In this document: positions 18,165 to 27,764 of the stretch, piece by piece
Layout of the letters: every line of letters starts with the position of its first letter
Numbering within the stretch: position 1 is the stretch's first letter
From: Jiella pacifica
GTDB lineage: Bacteria; Pseudomonadota; Alphaproteobacteria; Rhizobiales; Rhizobiaceae
DNA length: 64,000 bases
Assembly (NCBI RefSeq): GCF_010500815.1
Contig: NZ_JAAAMG010000012.1
Location: 113,312 to 177,311 of the forward strand
Direction of reading: 5' to 3'
Notes under the pieces: model-generated
The model's input: only the letters and a program-made list of their open reading frames with translations
Database searches by the model: none
What the model was told of the DNA's origin: nothing
Translations under genes and position numbers: made by a program

Positions 18165-18292
18165 AGACGGCGAGCCACCCGGCCGATGGAGAAGTCGAAC
18201 CCGGGAACCTACAACGTAGGTGGGCGCCATATGCCCCAGCCCACGGGCCGAGGCAGGGACAGCTCCCTTGGGAATGACTAAGGCCCCGAGGA
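18131..18292 (-). ncRNA. ssrS: 6S RNA (alphaproteobacterial type), global RNA polymerase regulator
   Basis: On the minus strand the sequence reads TTCCTCGGGGCC near 18293-18282, then GTGGGCTGGGGCATATGGCG, a CCTACGTTGTAGG hairpin and GGTTCCCGGGTTCGA. These match my recollection of alphaproteobacterial 6S RNA. The position immediately upstream of ygfA supports this strongly. 6S RNA mimics an open promoter and sequesters housekeeping RNA polymerase in stationary phase. The exact ends are uncertain. A CGGGGC (18283-18288) to GCCCCG (18104-18109) pairing could close a longer transcript of about 187 nt, close to the E. coli length. Confidence 0.75.
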
Positions 18293-18293
18293 A

Positions 18294-18602
18294 ATGTTAC
18301 CCCTGTCGAACCGCGCAGCCCGCCTGGAACCAGATATAGGCCGCCAGGATTCCCGGCGAAAGGGCCGGGCGGAGAAAATCGCTCGGCGCCGTCGTACCTT
18401 CTATACGGTGCGGAGGAGTCAGGCGATCTGAGGTATTGTCCACCACGGGGCCGGATGCGGGCGGGCGGATACCTGCCGAAGCCACAGCGCGATCAACCTG
18501 GGGATCCGATCGTATTGCCTTTCGGGCGCTTGATCCGGAGGCTGTCCCGCCACAATTTGGGGCCGAGACGGCTGGCAATGGCAAGCCCAAGAGGATGAAA
18601 TC
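18294..18602. other. Intergenic region between 6S RNA and msrB
   Basis: About 310 bases with no convincing gene on either strand. It must hold the 6S RNA promoter (reading left) and the msrB promoter (reading right). I cannot pick out clear -35/-10 boxes. A GAGGATGAAATC ribosome binding site lies just before msrB. Confidence 0.5.
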
Positions 18603-19004
18603 ATGGATCATAGCAGCTTCCCCGTCACCCGCACCGATGCCGAATGGCGCGCGATGCTGACCCCGGAGCAGTACGAGGTGATGCGCGGCCATGGCACCGA
18701 GCGTCCCGGCAGTTGCGCCTTGCTGCACGAAAAGCGCGCCGGGGCCTTTTCCTGCGCCGGCTGCGGCCAGCCGCTGTTCGTCGCGACCCGCAAATTCGAA
18801 AGTGGCACCGGTTGGCCGAGCTTCGACACGCCGGTCGAAGGTGCCGTGGAGGAGACCGTCGACCGCAGCTACGGGATGGTCCGCACCGAGGTCCACTGCA
18901 GCCAGTGCGGCAGCCATCTCGGTCATGTCTTCCCCGACGGACCGCCGCCGAGCGGCCTGCGCTACTGCATCAATGGCGTCGCGCTGAATTTCGAGCCCGA
19001 GTGA
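18603..19004 (+). CDS. msrB: Peptide-methionine (R)-S-oxide reductase
   Basis: MsrB repairs oxidised methionine (R-epimer) in proteins. The 133-residue protein has the two zinc-binding pairs CAGC (51, 54) and CSQC (99, 102), the substrate segment GTGWPSF, and the catalytic Cys122 in RYCINGVAL. It has no signal peptide, so it acts in the cytoplasm. It is a stand-alone MsrB, not fused to MsrA. Confidence 0.95.
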   Translation: MDHSSFPVTRTDAEWRAMLTPEQYEVMRGHGTERPGSCALLHEKRAGAFSCAGCGQPLFVATRKFESGTGWPSFDTPVEGAVEETVDRSYGMVRTEVHCSQCGSHLGHVFPDGPPPSGLRYCINGVALNFEPE

Positions 19005-19150
19005 GCCCATCTCCCGACGCCTTGCAAGCCTCCGTCGAGCGGCTCGACCGGGGCTTTTCGTCCAACGGAAACATTCGTCGCCCGCGATGAAGCGCCTCTC
19101 CGGTTCGTGGTGGGGCAAGTGACGGCGCCTTGCGCGGGAGGGATTCGTCG

Positions 19151-20023
19151 ATGCGGTTCTATGCGTTCATGCAGTGGGTCGGCTGGCCCCGCTCGTATCG
19201 CGGCAAGATTCTGGCCATCTGCTTCGTCGGAACGCACGTCCCGCTGATCGCGCTGATCGCCTGGCTCATCGGAAAGGGACGGATCGAGGACAATCTCGCC
19301 GAGATCCTGGTGGTGCTCGTCGCGACGCTCGTCGGCACCGCCGGGGCGCTGCTGGGCCTGGCGGCGATGCTCTCGCCGATCCTGCGTGCGACCGAGGCGT
19401 TGGACGCCTATGCCGGGATGCGTCGGCGCCCCGATCTTCCCACGATTCACGGCGACGCGGCAGGCCGGCTGATGGCGAGCGTCCAGACGACGATCATGCA
19501 GCTCGACCGGACGATCGAGACGCTGGAAAGCCTCTCCGTCACCGACCCGCTGACCGGGCTCTACAACCGCCGCTGGCTCGACGACCGTGGCGAACGCATG
19601 GTCTCGGAGGCTCGACGCGAGAAGCGCCCCCTGTCGCTCCTCGTCATCGACGTCGATCGCTTCAAGACCTTCAATGACGAACACGGACATGCCGTCGGCG
19701 ACCAGGTCCTGATCCTCGTCGCCGATGCGATCCGGGAGGGCTCGGGGTCGGGCGGCCACGGGGTGCGGCTCGGTGGCGACGAGTTCTGCGTCCTCCTGCC
19801 GGAAGCCGACCGGGAGGCCGCGGCGGCGGCGGGGAGGCGCATCCGTCTCGCCACCGAACTCGGCGTCGAGAGCTTCATCGCCGCTTCCGCCGAGGTGACG
19901 CTCAGCATGGGACTGGCGACGCTCGGCCCCGGCGACCGGACGTTCGACGGCTTGTTCGCGAGGGCGGACGAGCAACTCCTGACGTCGAAGCGGAAGGGCC
20001 GAAACCGCCTGTCGGCAAGCTGA
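19151..20023 (+). CDS. Membrane diguanylate cyclase (GGDEF)
   Basis: A 290-residue protein that should make cyclic di-GMP. Two transmembrane helices (about 20-40 and 52-72) are followed by a short helical linker and a GGDEF domain from about residue 128 (TDPLTGLYNRR), with the intact active-site motif RLGGDEF (GGDEF at 208-212). The usual RxxD inhibitory site a few residues before the motif is absent, so product feedback through that site is not expected. ATG at 19151 follows a GGGAGGG ribosome binding site; a TTG start at 19130 is less likely. Confidence 0.92.
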   Translation: MRFYAFMQWVGWPRSYRGKILAICFVGTHVPLIALIAWLIGKGRIEDNLAEILVVLVATLVGTAGALLGLAAMLSPILRATEALDAYAGMRRRPDLPTIHGDAAGRLMASVQTTIMQLDRTIETLESLSVTDPLTGLYNRRWLDDRGERMVSEARREKRPLSLLVIDVDRFKTFNDEHGHAVGDQVLILVADAIREGSGSGGHGVRLGGDEFCVLLPEADREAAAAAGRRIRLATELGVESFIAASAEVTLSMGLATLGPGDRTFDGLFARADEQLLTSKRKGRNRLSAS

Positions 20024-20244
20024 GCTCGCTCGGCGGGACGTGGTGGCGGAGAGGACCGGCGGATGTCCGCGCCCGCTTGGGCCCTCGCATCGCGATCGTC
20101 GCCGATGAGCCCGCACAGCCCGACGGATGTGACGACGTCGGGCTAGCGTCGTTGACGCCGCCCTCGGGATCGCCTCTGGCTTCGGTCGGCACCAGATTGT
20201 ATGTGCGCCGAAGACGTTCAGACGCACGGCACTGGGGCGAACCG

Positions 20245-20670
20245 ATGCCAGACTATTTCGCCTTTTACGGGACGCTGATGGACGGCGCCGCCGATGCCGA
20301 CACGCCCATCACCGAGGGATTGGTGCAAAAGGTCGGACCGTGCAGACTTGCCGGCACCCCGCGCGATCACGGCGCTTATCCCGGCTATTTTCCGGAGCAG
20401 CCGGCCGCCGCCGCGGTCGATGGTGTGGCTGGTGGCCTCGTCGTCGCCGAGCTGCACGAGATTCTGCGGCCGGAGGCCTTCGCGGTCTTCGACGCCTGGG
20501 AGAACTACGATCCGGCCGACGAGGCCGGATCGATGTATGTCCGCCGGAAGCTGCCGCTGGCCGAACCCGCCGGCACCGTCGCCTGGGTCTATGTCTCGCA
20601 GCTGCCGGCGGGCGACCCCGCCGTGCCGGGCGGCGACTGGCGGGCCCATCGCCCCCGATCTTCCTGCTGA
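20245..20670 (+). CDS. Gamma-glutamylcyclotransferase (AIG2-like) family protein
   Basis: A 141-residue protein with the family's N-terminal FAFYGTLMDG loop, which binds substrate, and a central Glu region LFDAWENYDP-like (FAVFDAWENYD) before the conserved Y/R strand YVRRKLPL. Family members cyclise gamma-glutamyl peptides or repair related adducts; the true substrate here is not known. The ATG at 20245 is chosen; the open frame extends to 20077 without homologous character. It is convergent with dxs. Confidence 0.8.
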   Translation: MPDYFAFYGTLMDGAADADTPITEGLVQKVGPCRLAGTPRDHGAYPGYFPEQPAAAAVDGVAGGLVVAELHEILRPEAFAVFDAWENYDPADEAGSMYVRRKLPLAEPAGTVAWVYVSQLPAGDPAVPGGDWRAHRPRSSC

Positions 20671-20688
20671 CCCGGGCGGGGCACCGCC

Positions 20689-20703
20689 GCGGCTGAAAGC
20701 CGC
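20689..20703. terminator. GC-rich hairpin between convergent genes
   Basis: GCGGCT (20689-20694) and AGCCGC (20698-20703) can form a six-pair stem with a three-base loop between the convergent gamma-glutamylcyclotransferase-like gene and dxs. There is no T-run, so termination activity is a guess from position. Confidence 0.3.
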
Positions 20704-20719
20704 CGCGTTAGGATGGTGC

Positions 20720-22636
20720 CTACGCCTGCAACTGCCGGCTCGCCTCGGTGCCCAGCGCCCGGAACACCGTGTCGACGATGGCCTTGGCGTCGAGGCCGGC
20801 CTCGCGGATCATGCCCTCCGGCGAGGCGTGGTTGACGAAGCGGTCGGGCATCGCCATCGGGCGCACCTTCAGCCCACCGTCCAGGAGGCCGTTCATCGCC
20901 AGGAACTGCATCACCTGGGAGCCGAAACCGCCGACCGCGCCTTCCTCGATGGTCACCAGAACTTCATGCTCGCGGGCAAGGCGGGCGATGAGGGCCGTAT
21001 CGATAGGCTTGGCGAAGCGGGCGTCGACGACGGTGGTGGAAAGGCCGAAACCGTCGAGTTCCCGCGCCGCTGTCAAGGCGTCGGCGAGCCGCGTGCCGAG
21101 GGACAGGATGGCCACCTTGGTGCCTTCCTTGATCACCCGGCCCTTGCCGATGTCGAGGATCTCGCCCCGCTCCGGCATCTCCGCGCCGACGCCGTTGCCG
21201 CGCGGATAGCGGAAGGCGATCGGCCCCTCGTCATAGGCGGCGGCAGTGCGCACCATGTGCTTGAGCTCCGCCTCGTCGCCGGCGGCCATCACCACCATGC
21301 CGGGCAGGGAGGTGAGGAAGGCGACGTCAAAGGAGCCGGCATGGGTCGGCCCATCGGCGCCGACGAAGCCGGCCCGGTCGATGGCGAAGCGCACCGGCAG
21401 ATGCTGGATTGCGACGTCGTGGACCACCTGGTCGTAGCCGCGCTGCAGAAAGGTCGAATAGATCGCCGCAAACGGCCGGTAGCCTTCCGAGGCAAGTCCG
21501 GCGCAGAAGGTGACGGCATGCTGCTCGGCGATGCCGACGTCGAAAGTGCGGTCCGGAAAGCGGGCGCCGAACTTGTCGAGGCCGGTGCCGGCGGGCATCG
21601 CGGCGTTGACCGCGACGATCCTGTCGTCCTCCTCGGCCTCGCGGATCAGGCTGTCGGCGAAGACGCCGGTGTAGCTCGGGGCGTTGCCCTTCGACTTCGA
21701 CTGGGCGCCAGTGATGACGTCGAATTTGGAGACGCCGTGATACTTGTCGTCGGAGCTTTCGGCCGGGGCGTATCCCTTGCCCTTCTTGGTGACGACATGG
21801 ACGAGGATCGGACCGCTCTCGGAGTCGCGGACGTTCTTCAGGACCGGCAGGAGGTGGTCGAGATCGTGGCCGTCGATCGGTCCGACATAGTAGAAGCCGA
21901 GTTCCTCGAACAAAGTGCCGCCGGTGAAGAAGGCCCGGGTATATTCCTCGGTGCGGCGGGCGCCCTCGCGGAAGGGGGCGGGCAGATGCTTGCTGAAGCT
22001 CTTGGCCCGGTCGCGCAGCGAACGGTAGGTCTTCCCGGAGACGAGCCGGGCGAGATACGAACTCATCGCGCCCGTCGGCGGGGCGATCGACATGTCGTTG
22101 TCGTTGAGGATGACGATCAGCCGCGCATCGAGGGCGCCGGCATTGTTCATCGCCTCATAGGCCATGCCGGCGCTCATCGCGCCGTCGCCGATCACCGCGA
22201 CGACGTTGTTCGTTCCGCCGGAAAGATCGCGGGCGACGGCCATGCCGAGGCCGGCGGAGATCGAGGTCGAGGAGTGCCCGGCGCCGAAGGGGTCGTATTC
22301 GCTCTCGGTGCGCTTGGCGAAGCCGGACAGTCCGTTTTCCTGGCGGATGGTGTTCATCCGCTCGCGCCGGCCGGTGAGGATCTTGTGGGGATAGGCCTGA
22401 TGGCCGACATCCCAGATCAGCCGGTCGCGAGGGGTATCGAAGACGTAGTGGAGCGCGACGGTCAGTTCGACGACGCCGAGCCCGGCGCCGAGATGGCCAC
22501 CCGTCTTGGAGATCTGGTCGATGAGATCGGCACGCAGTTCGTCGGCGAGTTGCGGGAGTCGTTCCTCTTCGATGCCGCGCAGATCCTCCGGATACCGGAT
22601 CCGATCGAGCAGCGGCGTATTCGACGTTTCTGCCAC
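20720..22636 (-). CDS. dxs: 1-deoxy-D-xylulose-5-phosphate synthase
   Basis: First enzyme of the MEP isoprenoid pathway: thiamine-diphosphate-dependent condensation of pyruvate and glyceraldehyde-3-phosphate. Motifs include [43 protein letters not shown] and the ThDP site [14 protein letters not shown], with the transketolase-like middle domain ([11 protein letters not shown]). A GTG start at 22636, preceded by GAAAGG, gives 638 residues, the usual length. An upstream in-frame ATG at 22723 would add 29 residues unlike other Dxs. It follows xseB, as in many Rhizobiales. Confidence 0.95.
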   Translation of the reverse strand: MAETSNTPLLDRIRYPEDLRGIEEERLPQLADELRADLIDQISKTGGHLGAGLGVVELTVALHYVFDTPRDRLIWDVGHQAYPHKILTGRRERMNTIRQENGLSGFAKRTESEYDPFGAGHSSTSISAGLGMAVARDLSGGTNNVVAVIGDGAMSAGMAYEAMNNAGALDARLIVILNDNDMSIAPPTGAMSSYLARLVSGKTYRSLRDRAKSFSKHLPAPFREGARRTEEYTRAFFTGGTLFEELGFYYVGPIDGHDLDHLLPVLKNVRDSESGPILVHVVTKKGKGYAPAESSDDKYHGVSKFDVITGAQSKSKGNAPSYTGVFADSLIREAEEDDRIVAVNAAMPAGTGLDKFGARFPDRTFDVGIAEQHAVTFCAGLASEGYRPFAAIYSTFLQRGYDQVVHDVAIQHLPVRFAIDRAGFVGADGPTHAGSFDVAFLTSLPGMVVMAAGDEAELKHMVRTAAAYDEGPIAFRYPRGNGVGAEMPERGEILDIGKGRVIKEGTKVAILSLGTRLADALTAARELDGFGLSTTVVDARFAKPIDTALIARLAREHEVLVTIEEGAVGGFGSQVMQFLAMNGLLDGGLKVRPMAMPDRFVNHASPEGMIREAGLDAKAIVDTVFRALGTEASRQLQA

Positions 22637-22914
22637 CTCAAAACCTTTCAACGACACTGACGCTCCGACCGACGGACGCTTTGACCATTCCCGCCGCCAT
22701 GCCGCGATTCCAGAGCGAGGCATGACGACCCGACTGCTTTAGATCGTTCACAAACTGCGCCCTTCAAGCGCAGAACCGCAAGCCCGGCCAAGCAATTCGC
22801 TCGAATGACGGGCCGAAGCCGGGCAGCCGACAGCCATGGCCGTGCAGCGTCTTGCCGGTTGGCGAGAGCGGCGGGCCGCTTCCCACCACGGGTTCCGAGG
22901 CGGCGGACGAGGGT

Positions 22915-23187
22915 TCAGCCCGGATCGAGCGGCTCGGTGCCGACGGGCTTGCCGGCGCGATTGAGCTTGATCTTCTCGACCTTGTCCTCGGCGGCGGACA
23001 GAAGCCGCTCGCAATGGTTCTTCAGCTTTTCGCCCCGCTCGTAGATGCGGATCGAGATGTCGAGCGGTACGTCGCCACGTTCGAGATCGGTGACGATCCG
23101 CTCGAGCGCCGCGATCGCATCCTCGAAGCTCATACGCTTGATGTCGGAATCGTCCGCCGGCAGCGGCGTCTCAGCGGTGTCCGCCAT
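22915..23187 (-). CDS. xseB: Exodeoxyribonuclease VII small subunit
   Basis: A 90-residue protein matching Xse[19 protein letters not shown] followed by [18 protein letters not shown] and a helical C-terminus. It pairs with XseA (not in this window) to degrade single-stranded DNA. It lies 66 bases downstream of the histone-deacetylase-like gene and upstream of dxs on the same strand, the common alphaproteobacterial arrangement. Confidence 0.95.
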   Translation of the reverse strand: MADTAETPLPADDSDIKRMSFEDAIAALERIVTDLERGDVPLDISIRIYERGEKLKNHCERLLSAAEDKVEKIKLNRAGKPVGTEPLDPG

Positions 23188-23253
23188 GGTCGGTGCCTTT
23201 CGTCATTGGTGTTTCCGGCCGCTGCGAAAGAGCGCCGGGCGGGCGTCGTCGGC

Positions 23254-24180
23254 TCAGCCGGTCATCAGCCGCCGCACGTGGGCGGCCGCGGAAAAGGCGA
23301 GGCCCTGGAGGTCGTAGCCGCCTTCGAGGAGGCTGACCAGCCGCCCGCCGGAATGCCGGTCGGCCACGTCGAGGAGCTGGGCGGTCGCCCAGTCGAAGTC
23401 GGCCTCGGTCAGGTTGATGTTGGCGAGCGGATCGCGCCAGTGGGCGTCGAACCCGGCCGAGATGATGACGAGATCCGGCTCGAAGCCTTCGAGCTCCGGC
23501 AGGATGCGCTCGCGCATCGCCTCCTTGAAGGCGTCGCCGCCGTCGCCGGCCAGGAGCGGTGCGTTGACGATGTTGCCTTCACCTCGCTCCGTCTTCGCCC
23601 CGGTGCCGGGATAGAGCGGCATCTCGTGGGTGGAGGCGTACATCACCGAGGCGTCCGACCAGAAGATGTCCTGGGTGCCGTTGCCGTGATGGACGTCCCA
23701 GTCGATGATGGCGACCCGCTCCAGCCCGTGCACGGCCTGGGCGTGGCGGGCGGCGATGGCGGCGTTGTTGAACAGGCAGAAGCCCATGGCGGTGGCCCGC
23801 TCGGCGTGGTGCCCGGGGGGCCGCGAGGCGACGAAGGCGTTCTTCGCCGCGCCCGAGATCACGTCGTCGACGGCAGCGGTCGCAGCGCCCACCCCATGCA
23901 TGGCGGCGGCGAAGCTCTTCGGGCTGACGAGCGTGTCGGATTCGATCCGGCTGAGCCCCTCCTCGGGGATCGTCAGGGCCACCTTGCGGACGTAGTCCTC
24001 CGGATGACAGCGATAGATCGCCTCGAGCGCGCCCTCCGGCGCCTCGACGCGGTCGAGCAGGTGGAACGTCTCGGCTTCCAGCGCTGCGGCGATGGCCTTC
24101 ATCCGGTCCGGACGTTCCGGGTGGCCGGGGCCGGTCAGGTGCTCGGCGAAGATCTCGTGAAAATAGAGCCGCGTGTTCAT
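23254..24180 (-). CDS. Histone deacetylase / acetoin-utilisation family deacetylase
   Basis: A 308-residue zinc-dependent deacylase of the arginase-deacetylase fold. Active-site motifs are intact: RPPGHHAE (paired His), DWDVHHGNGTQ (zinc Asp and His) and SAGFDAH (zinc Asp). Bacterial members act on acetylpolyamines or acetyl-lysine; the substrate is not known here. The gene lies between aroC and xseB on the minus strand. Confidence 0.9.
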   Translation of the reverse strand: MNTRLYFHEIFAEHLTGPGHPERPDRMKAIAAALEAETFHLLDRVEAPEGALEAIYRCHPEDYVRKVALTIPEEGLSRIESDTLVSPKSFAAAMHGVGAATAAVDDVISGAAKNAFVASRPPGHHAERATAMGFCLFNNAAIAARHAQAVHGLERVAIIDWDVHHGNGTQDIFWSDASVMYASTHEMPLYPGTGAKTERGEGNIVNAPLLAGDGGDAFKEAMRERILPELEGFEPDLVIISAGFDAHWRDPLANINLTEADFDWATAQLLDVADRHSGGRLVSLLEGGYDLQGLAFSAAAHVRRLMTG

Positions 24181-24244
24181 CTTACCGAGCTAGCGCCCTC
24201 CAGGCCAAACTTCAAATGGTCCGGCCTCTGCCAGGCGAGCGGCG

Positions 24245-25345
24245 TCAAACACGCGCCACTCCGACCTGCCCGCGATCGCGCAGGTAATGATCGGCGATCA
24301 CGCAGGCGACCATCGCCTCGCCGACCGGCACCGCCCTGATCCCAACGCAGGGATCGTGCCGGCCCTTGGTCATGACGTCGACGGCGTTGCCGTCGGCGTC
24401 CACCGACTGGCGCGGGGTCAGGATCGAGGAGGTCGGCTTGACGGCGAAGCGGGCAACCACCGGCTGTCCGGTGGAGATGCCGCCGAGGATGCCGCCGGCA
24501 TGGTTCGACAGATAGTCCGGCCGGCCTTTCTCGCCGGGGCGCATCTCGTCGGCATTGTCTTCGCCGGAAAGAGCGGCGGCGGCGAAACCGTCGCCGATCT
24601 CGACGCCCTTGACTGCATTGATCGACATGAGACCCCCGGCGATGTCGGCGTCGAGCTTGCCGTAGATCGGTGCGCCGAGGCCGGCGGGAACGCCGTCGGC
24701 GACGATCTCGACCACTGCGCCGACCGAGGAGCCGCGCTTGCGAACGCCGTCGAGATACTCGGCCCAGCGAATGGCCGTCTCGGCGTCGGGGCAGAAGAAC
24801 GGGTTGTTCGAAGTCTCGGCCCAGTCCCAACGGGCCCGGTCGATCCAGATGTCGCCGATGGCGACGAGGGCGCCGCGCACAACGAGGCCCGGCACGACCT
24901 TGCGGGCAATGGCGCCGGCAGCGACCCGCATCGCCGTCTCGCGCGCCGAGGATCGGCCGCCGCCGCGATAGTCTCTTATGCCGTATTTGACGTCGTAGGT
25001 GACGTCGGCATGGCCGGGCCGATAGCGCCGGGCGATGTCGGAGTAGTCCTTGGAACGCTGGTCGGTGTTCTCGATCTGCAGCGCGATCGGCGTCCCCGTC
25101 GAGATATATTCGCCCTCTGTCTCGCCGGGCATGACGCCGGAGAGAACGCGCACCGCGTCCGCCTCCTGGCGCTGGGTGGTGTAGCGCGACTGGCCGGGAC
25201 GCCGGCGATCGAGCTCGGCCTGGATCTCGGCGAGGGTGAAGCGGACGTTCGGCGGCGTGCCGTCGATGGTGCAGCCGATCGCCGGCCCGTGGCTCTCGCC
25301 CCAGGTGGTGACGCGGAAGAGGTGGCCGAAGCTGTTGTGCGACAT
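24245..25345 (-). CDS. aroC: Chorismate synthase
   Basis: Last step of the shikimate pathway, converting EPSP to chorismate with reduced FMN. The protein starts [20 protein letters not shown], with the signature GESHGPAIG. It also has [12 protein letters not shown], the central [15 protein letters not shown] and [16 protein letters not shown], and the C-terminal RHDPC. Length is 366 residues, normal. The ATG at 25345 is chosen because the longer open frame to 25531 encodes a Pro/Arg-rich tail unlike AroC. Confidence 0.96.
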   Translation of the reverse strand: MSHNSFGHLFRVTTWGESHGPAIGCTIDGTPPNVRFTLAEIQAELDRRRPGQSRYTTQRQEADAVRVLSGVMPGETEGEYISTGTPIALQIENTDQRSKDYSDIARRYRPGHADVTYDVKYGIRDYRGGGRSSARETAMRVAAGAIARKVVPGLVVRGALVAIGDIWIDRARWDWAETSNNPFFCPDAETAIRWAEYLDGVRKRGSSVGAVVEIVADGVPAGLGAPIYGKLDADIAGGLMSINAVKGVEIGDGFAAAALSGEDNADEMRPGEKGRPDYLSNHAGGILGGISTGQPVVARFAVKPTSSILTPRQSVDADGNAVDVMTKGRHDPCVGIRAVPVGEAMVACVIADHYLRDRGQVGVARV

Positions 25346-25707
25346 GGACGCTCGGGGCAGGGGGCGATGGCGGGGCAGCGGAAAAGGTTCGCATTTTTCT
25401 CTACGCGCAAAGCACCATCCGGTGCAAACGGCGAAAGCGAATGCGGGCGGGATCGGCCGCGGCAGGGGGGGCGGAAGAGCCGGGAATAGCGGCCGGGGTC
25501 TGGCCCGCGCGATTAACGAAAGGCTTACCATGCAGGCAAATCTTTCGAAACAATTCTACATGTCCCGGTACGAGTTTGGACACAATCGGAGGCGAGATTT
25601 CACCTCGGCCGACGATGGTCCGAAACCCCGGCGCGGGGAGTGCTTTCGAGACGAGGCACGCCGGCGCACTGCCGAGAGGCAGACGGGGTTCCAGCGAGGA
25701 GAAAGTC
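25346..25707. other. Divergent intergenic region aroC / DUF1344
   Basis: About 360 bases between the aroC start (minus) and the DUF1344 start (plus). No gene is convincing here. The part near 25500-25600 is less GC-rich than its surroundings (CAAATCTTTCGAAACAATTC) and is the likeliest promoter area for the small periplasmic gene, but no consensus boxes can be assigned with confidence. Confidence 0.4.
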
Positions 25708-25956
25708 ATGACGAGACGTATTCTGGCACTTTTCGCAAGTTCCTTCCTGACCGTCGCAATGTCGATACCGGCGATGGCGGAAGAGACCGACGGCGTCATC
25801 GAGTCGATCGATCCGGAGCATGCGCAGCTGCGCCTAAGCGACGGTCAGGTCTACAATCTGCCGCCGGACTTCAACTACGACGCCATCGCCCAGGGCATGG
25901 CCGTGGTCCTCATCTACGACGCCGACGCCGAGCGCCCGAAACTTCGGGCGATCTGA
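25708..25956 (+). CDS. DUF1344 family small exported protein
   Basis: An 82-residue protein with a cleavable signal peptide (cleavage likely after AMA, near residue 23). The DUF1344 core follows (EETDGVIESIDPEHAQLRL, then GQVYNLP). The family is common in Rhizobiales, periplasmic and of unknown function. The ATG at 25708 has a good CGAGGAGAAAG ribosome binding site; the longer open frame upstream is not coding in character. Confidence 0.85.
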   Translation: MTRRILALFASSFLTVAMSIPAMAEETDGVIESIDPEHAQLRLSDGQVYNLPPDFNYDAIAQGMAVVLIYDADAERPKLRAI

Positions 25957-25959
25957 CCG

Positions 25960-26892
25960 TCATCCGCTCTCCGCTTCGCGGCCCGACTTTCGGGGTGATC
26001 TGAGCCTCGCCTTGAGCCTTCGCACCGCGAAATCGATGAAGCTGCGGGTCTTCAGCGGCAGGACCTGCCGGGGCAGGTGGATGAGGCTGACCGGTAGCGG
26101 CTCGGACTCGAAGGCTTCGAGCACGATCTCGAGCCGGCCGTCTTCGACTGCGCCGGCGGCCTGATAGGACAGCACCCGCGTCAGGCCGACCCCCTGTGCC
26201 GCGGCGTCCAGGGCGGCCTCGGCGGTGTTCACCGACAGGCGCGAGCGGATGGCGACGCTGCGCAGGCCCGGTGGCCCGACAAAGCTCCACGACGTCGCCG
26301 TGCCGGCGACGTCGAAGGTGACGCAGGCGTGCCGCGCCAGATCGGCGGGCACCTTCGGCCTGCCTTGTGCAGCCAGATAGGCTGGGCTGGCGCAGACGAC
26401 GTGGGTGACGGAGCCGACCCGCAGGGCGATCGTCGCGCTGTCCGGCAAGACGCCGATGCGCAGGGCGAGGTCGATGTGGTCGTCGAGCAGTTGCGCATTG
26501 CGGTCGGAAAGCAGCAGCCGCACGCTGATGTCGGGATAGGCGGCAAGAAATTCGCTGACGATCGGCACCATGTGGAGCCGACCGAAGACGATGGGGGCTG
26601 CGAGGACGAGTTCGCCCCGCGGCGCGACGTACTCGCCCGCCGCCTTGCGGTCGGCGTCATCGATCTCCGCCAGGATCCGCCTGCAGGCAGCGACATAGTC
26701 CGCACCGGATGCGGTCAGGGAAAGCCGCCGTGTCGACCGCGTCAGAAGGCGCGTCCCGCCGAGATGAGCTTCCAGCTCCGCCAGCTTGCGGCTGACCGTG
26801 GGAAGGGGAACGCCGAGGCGCCGGCCGGCCGCCGTGAAGCTTCCCGTCTCGACGACCGCGACGAGGATCGTCATCGCCTCGAGGCGATCCAT
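25960..26892 (-). CDS. LysR-family transcriptional regulator
   Basis: A 310-residue regulator. The N-terminal winged helix-turn-helix has AVVETGSFTAAGRRLGVPLPTVSRKLAELE, shown here only as the family's recognition region over residues 10-40. The C-terminal effector domain follows. The sequence style (GGTRLLTRSTRRLSLT) is that of the large group of LysR proteins controlling a divergent gene. The start at 26892 (MDRLEAM) is typical. It probably controls the divergently transcribed PNPOx-like gene. Confidence 0.9.
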   Translation of the reverse strand: MDRLEAMTILVAVVETGSFTAAGRRLGVPLPTVSRKLAELEAHLGGTRLLTRSTRRLSLTASGADYVAACRRILAEIDDADRKAAGEYVAPRGELVLAAPIVFGRLHMVPIVSEFLAAYPDISVRLLLSDRNAQLLDDHIDLALRIGVLPDSATIALRVGSVTHVVCASPAYLAAQGRPKVPADLARHACVTFDVAGTATSWSFVGPPGLRSVAIRSRLSVNTAEAALDAAAQGVGLTRVLSYQAAGAVEDGRLEIVLEAFESEPLPVSLIHLPRQVLPLKTRSFIDFAVRRLKARLRSPRKSGREAESG

Positions 26893-26897
26893 GATTG

Positions 26898-26912
26898 TCT
26901 CATCCAATGAGA
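26898..26912. promoter_or_regulatory. Putative LysR operator (TCTCAT-CCA-ATGAGA)
   Basis: A perfect 6-3-6 inverted repeat containing the T-N11-A pattern typical of LysR-type binding sites. It lies six bases upstream of the LysR start codon in the divergent region to the PNPOx-like gene. Binding here would block LysR expression (autoregulation). A role in activating the divergent gene is inference. Confidence 0.5.
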
Positions 26913-27040
26913 TAATGCTTCTCAAAGCTACCGCATTATATCTGCCATCAAAAGCCGCTATCTTTTTCTTCGATAGCAGCCTGCAGCCGAACCCCGCCAA
27001 GGCTGCCTGAGCCGCAAACCCTTCCGGGAAAGGATCGGTC

Positions 27041-27679
27041 ATGGCCTATGGATTTCTCGACATCGCCGCGACTCCCAGCGTGAAGGCCGCCCAGGCGGAA
27101 AACGGCAGCCTCGAGCTGTGGTCGAAGGCCGGGGCGAACCGGACCTTCGACCGCTTCACCGAAGCTGAGTCGGCATTTATCGCGAGCCGCGACAGCTTCT
27201 ACATGGCGACCGTCTCCGAGACGGGGTGGCCCTACGTGCAGCATCGTGGTGGGCCGGCCGGGTTCCTCAAGGTGCTGGACGAGACGACCCTCGGCTTCGC
27301 CGACTTCAGCGGCAACCGGCAGTATATCAGCCTCGGAAACCTCAAGGCCGACGACCGCGTTTCGCTGTTCCTGATGGATTATCCCCGCCGCGCTCGGCTG
27401 AAGATCTTCGCCCGCGCCGAGGTCAGGGACCTCGCGTCGGATGGCGATCTCACCGAGAGGCTCGCCCTTCCCGCCTACAATGCCAAGGTCGAGAGGGCGA
27501 TGCTGTTCCACCTGGAGGCGTTCGACTGGAACTGCCCTCAGCACATCACGCCGCGCTTCACCGAGGCGGAGGTCTCGCAGGCCGTCGCTCCGGTCCGCAT
27601 GCGGCTGGCGCAACTCGAAGCCGAGAACGAGGCGCTGAAGGCGAGACTTGCCGCCTTGAAGGGCAACGGTGAAGACTGA
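27041..27679 (+). CDS. Pyridoxamine 5'-phosphate oxidase-like FMN-binding protein
   Basis: A 212-residue protein of the PNPOx-like split-barrel group. The flavin-binding core is seen as FYMATVSETGWPYVQHRGGP, then FADFSGNRQYISLGNL and VSLFLMDYPRRARLKIF. A C-terminal coiled segment rich in Glu/Ala/Leu follows. Such proteins are usually FMN oxidoreductases of unknown substrate rather than the true PdxH. It is transcribed divergently from the LysR gene. Confidence 0.85.
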   Translation: MAYGFLDIAATPSVKAAQAENGSLELWSKAGANRTFDRFTEAESAFIASRDSFYMATVSETGWPYVQHRGGPAGFLKVLDETTLGFADFSGNRQYISLGNLKADDRVSLFLMDYPRRARLKIFARAEVRDLASDGDLTERLALPAYNAKVERAMLFHLEAFDWNCPQHITPRFTEAEVSQAVAPVRMRLAQLEAENEALKARLAALKGNGED

Positions 27680-27764
27680 GCGCCCGTCGCCTTCTTCCAA
27701 GGGGGGCTCTTTCCCCGCGGGTGGGCTCTCGCTGCAGGGGCGAGGCGCTGCGTCCGGGCGCTAG

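Noticed and set aside
20294..22660. A 788-residue open frame opposite dxs.
   Set aside because: Composition is that of an antisense shadow; dxs is unambiguous.
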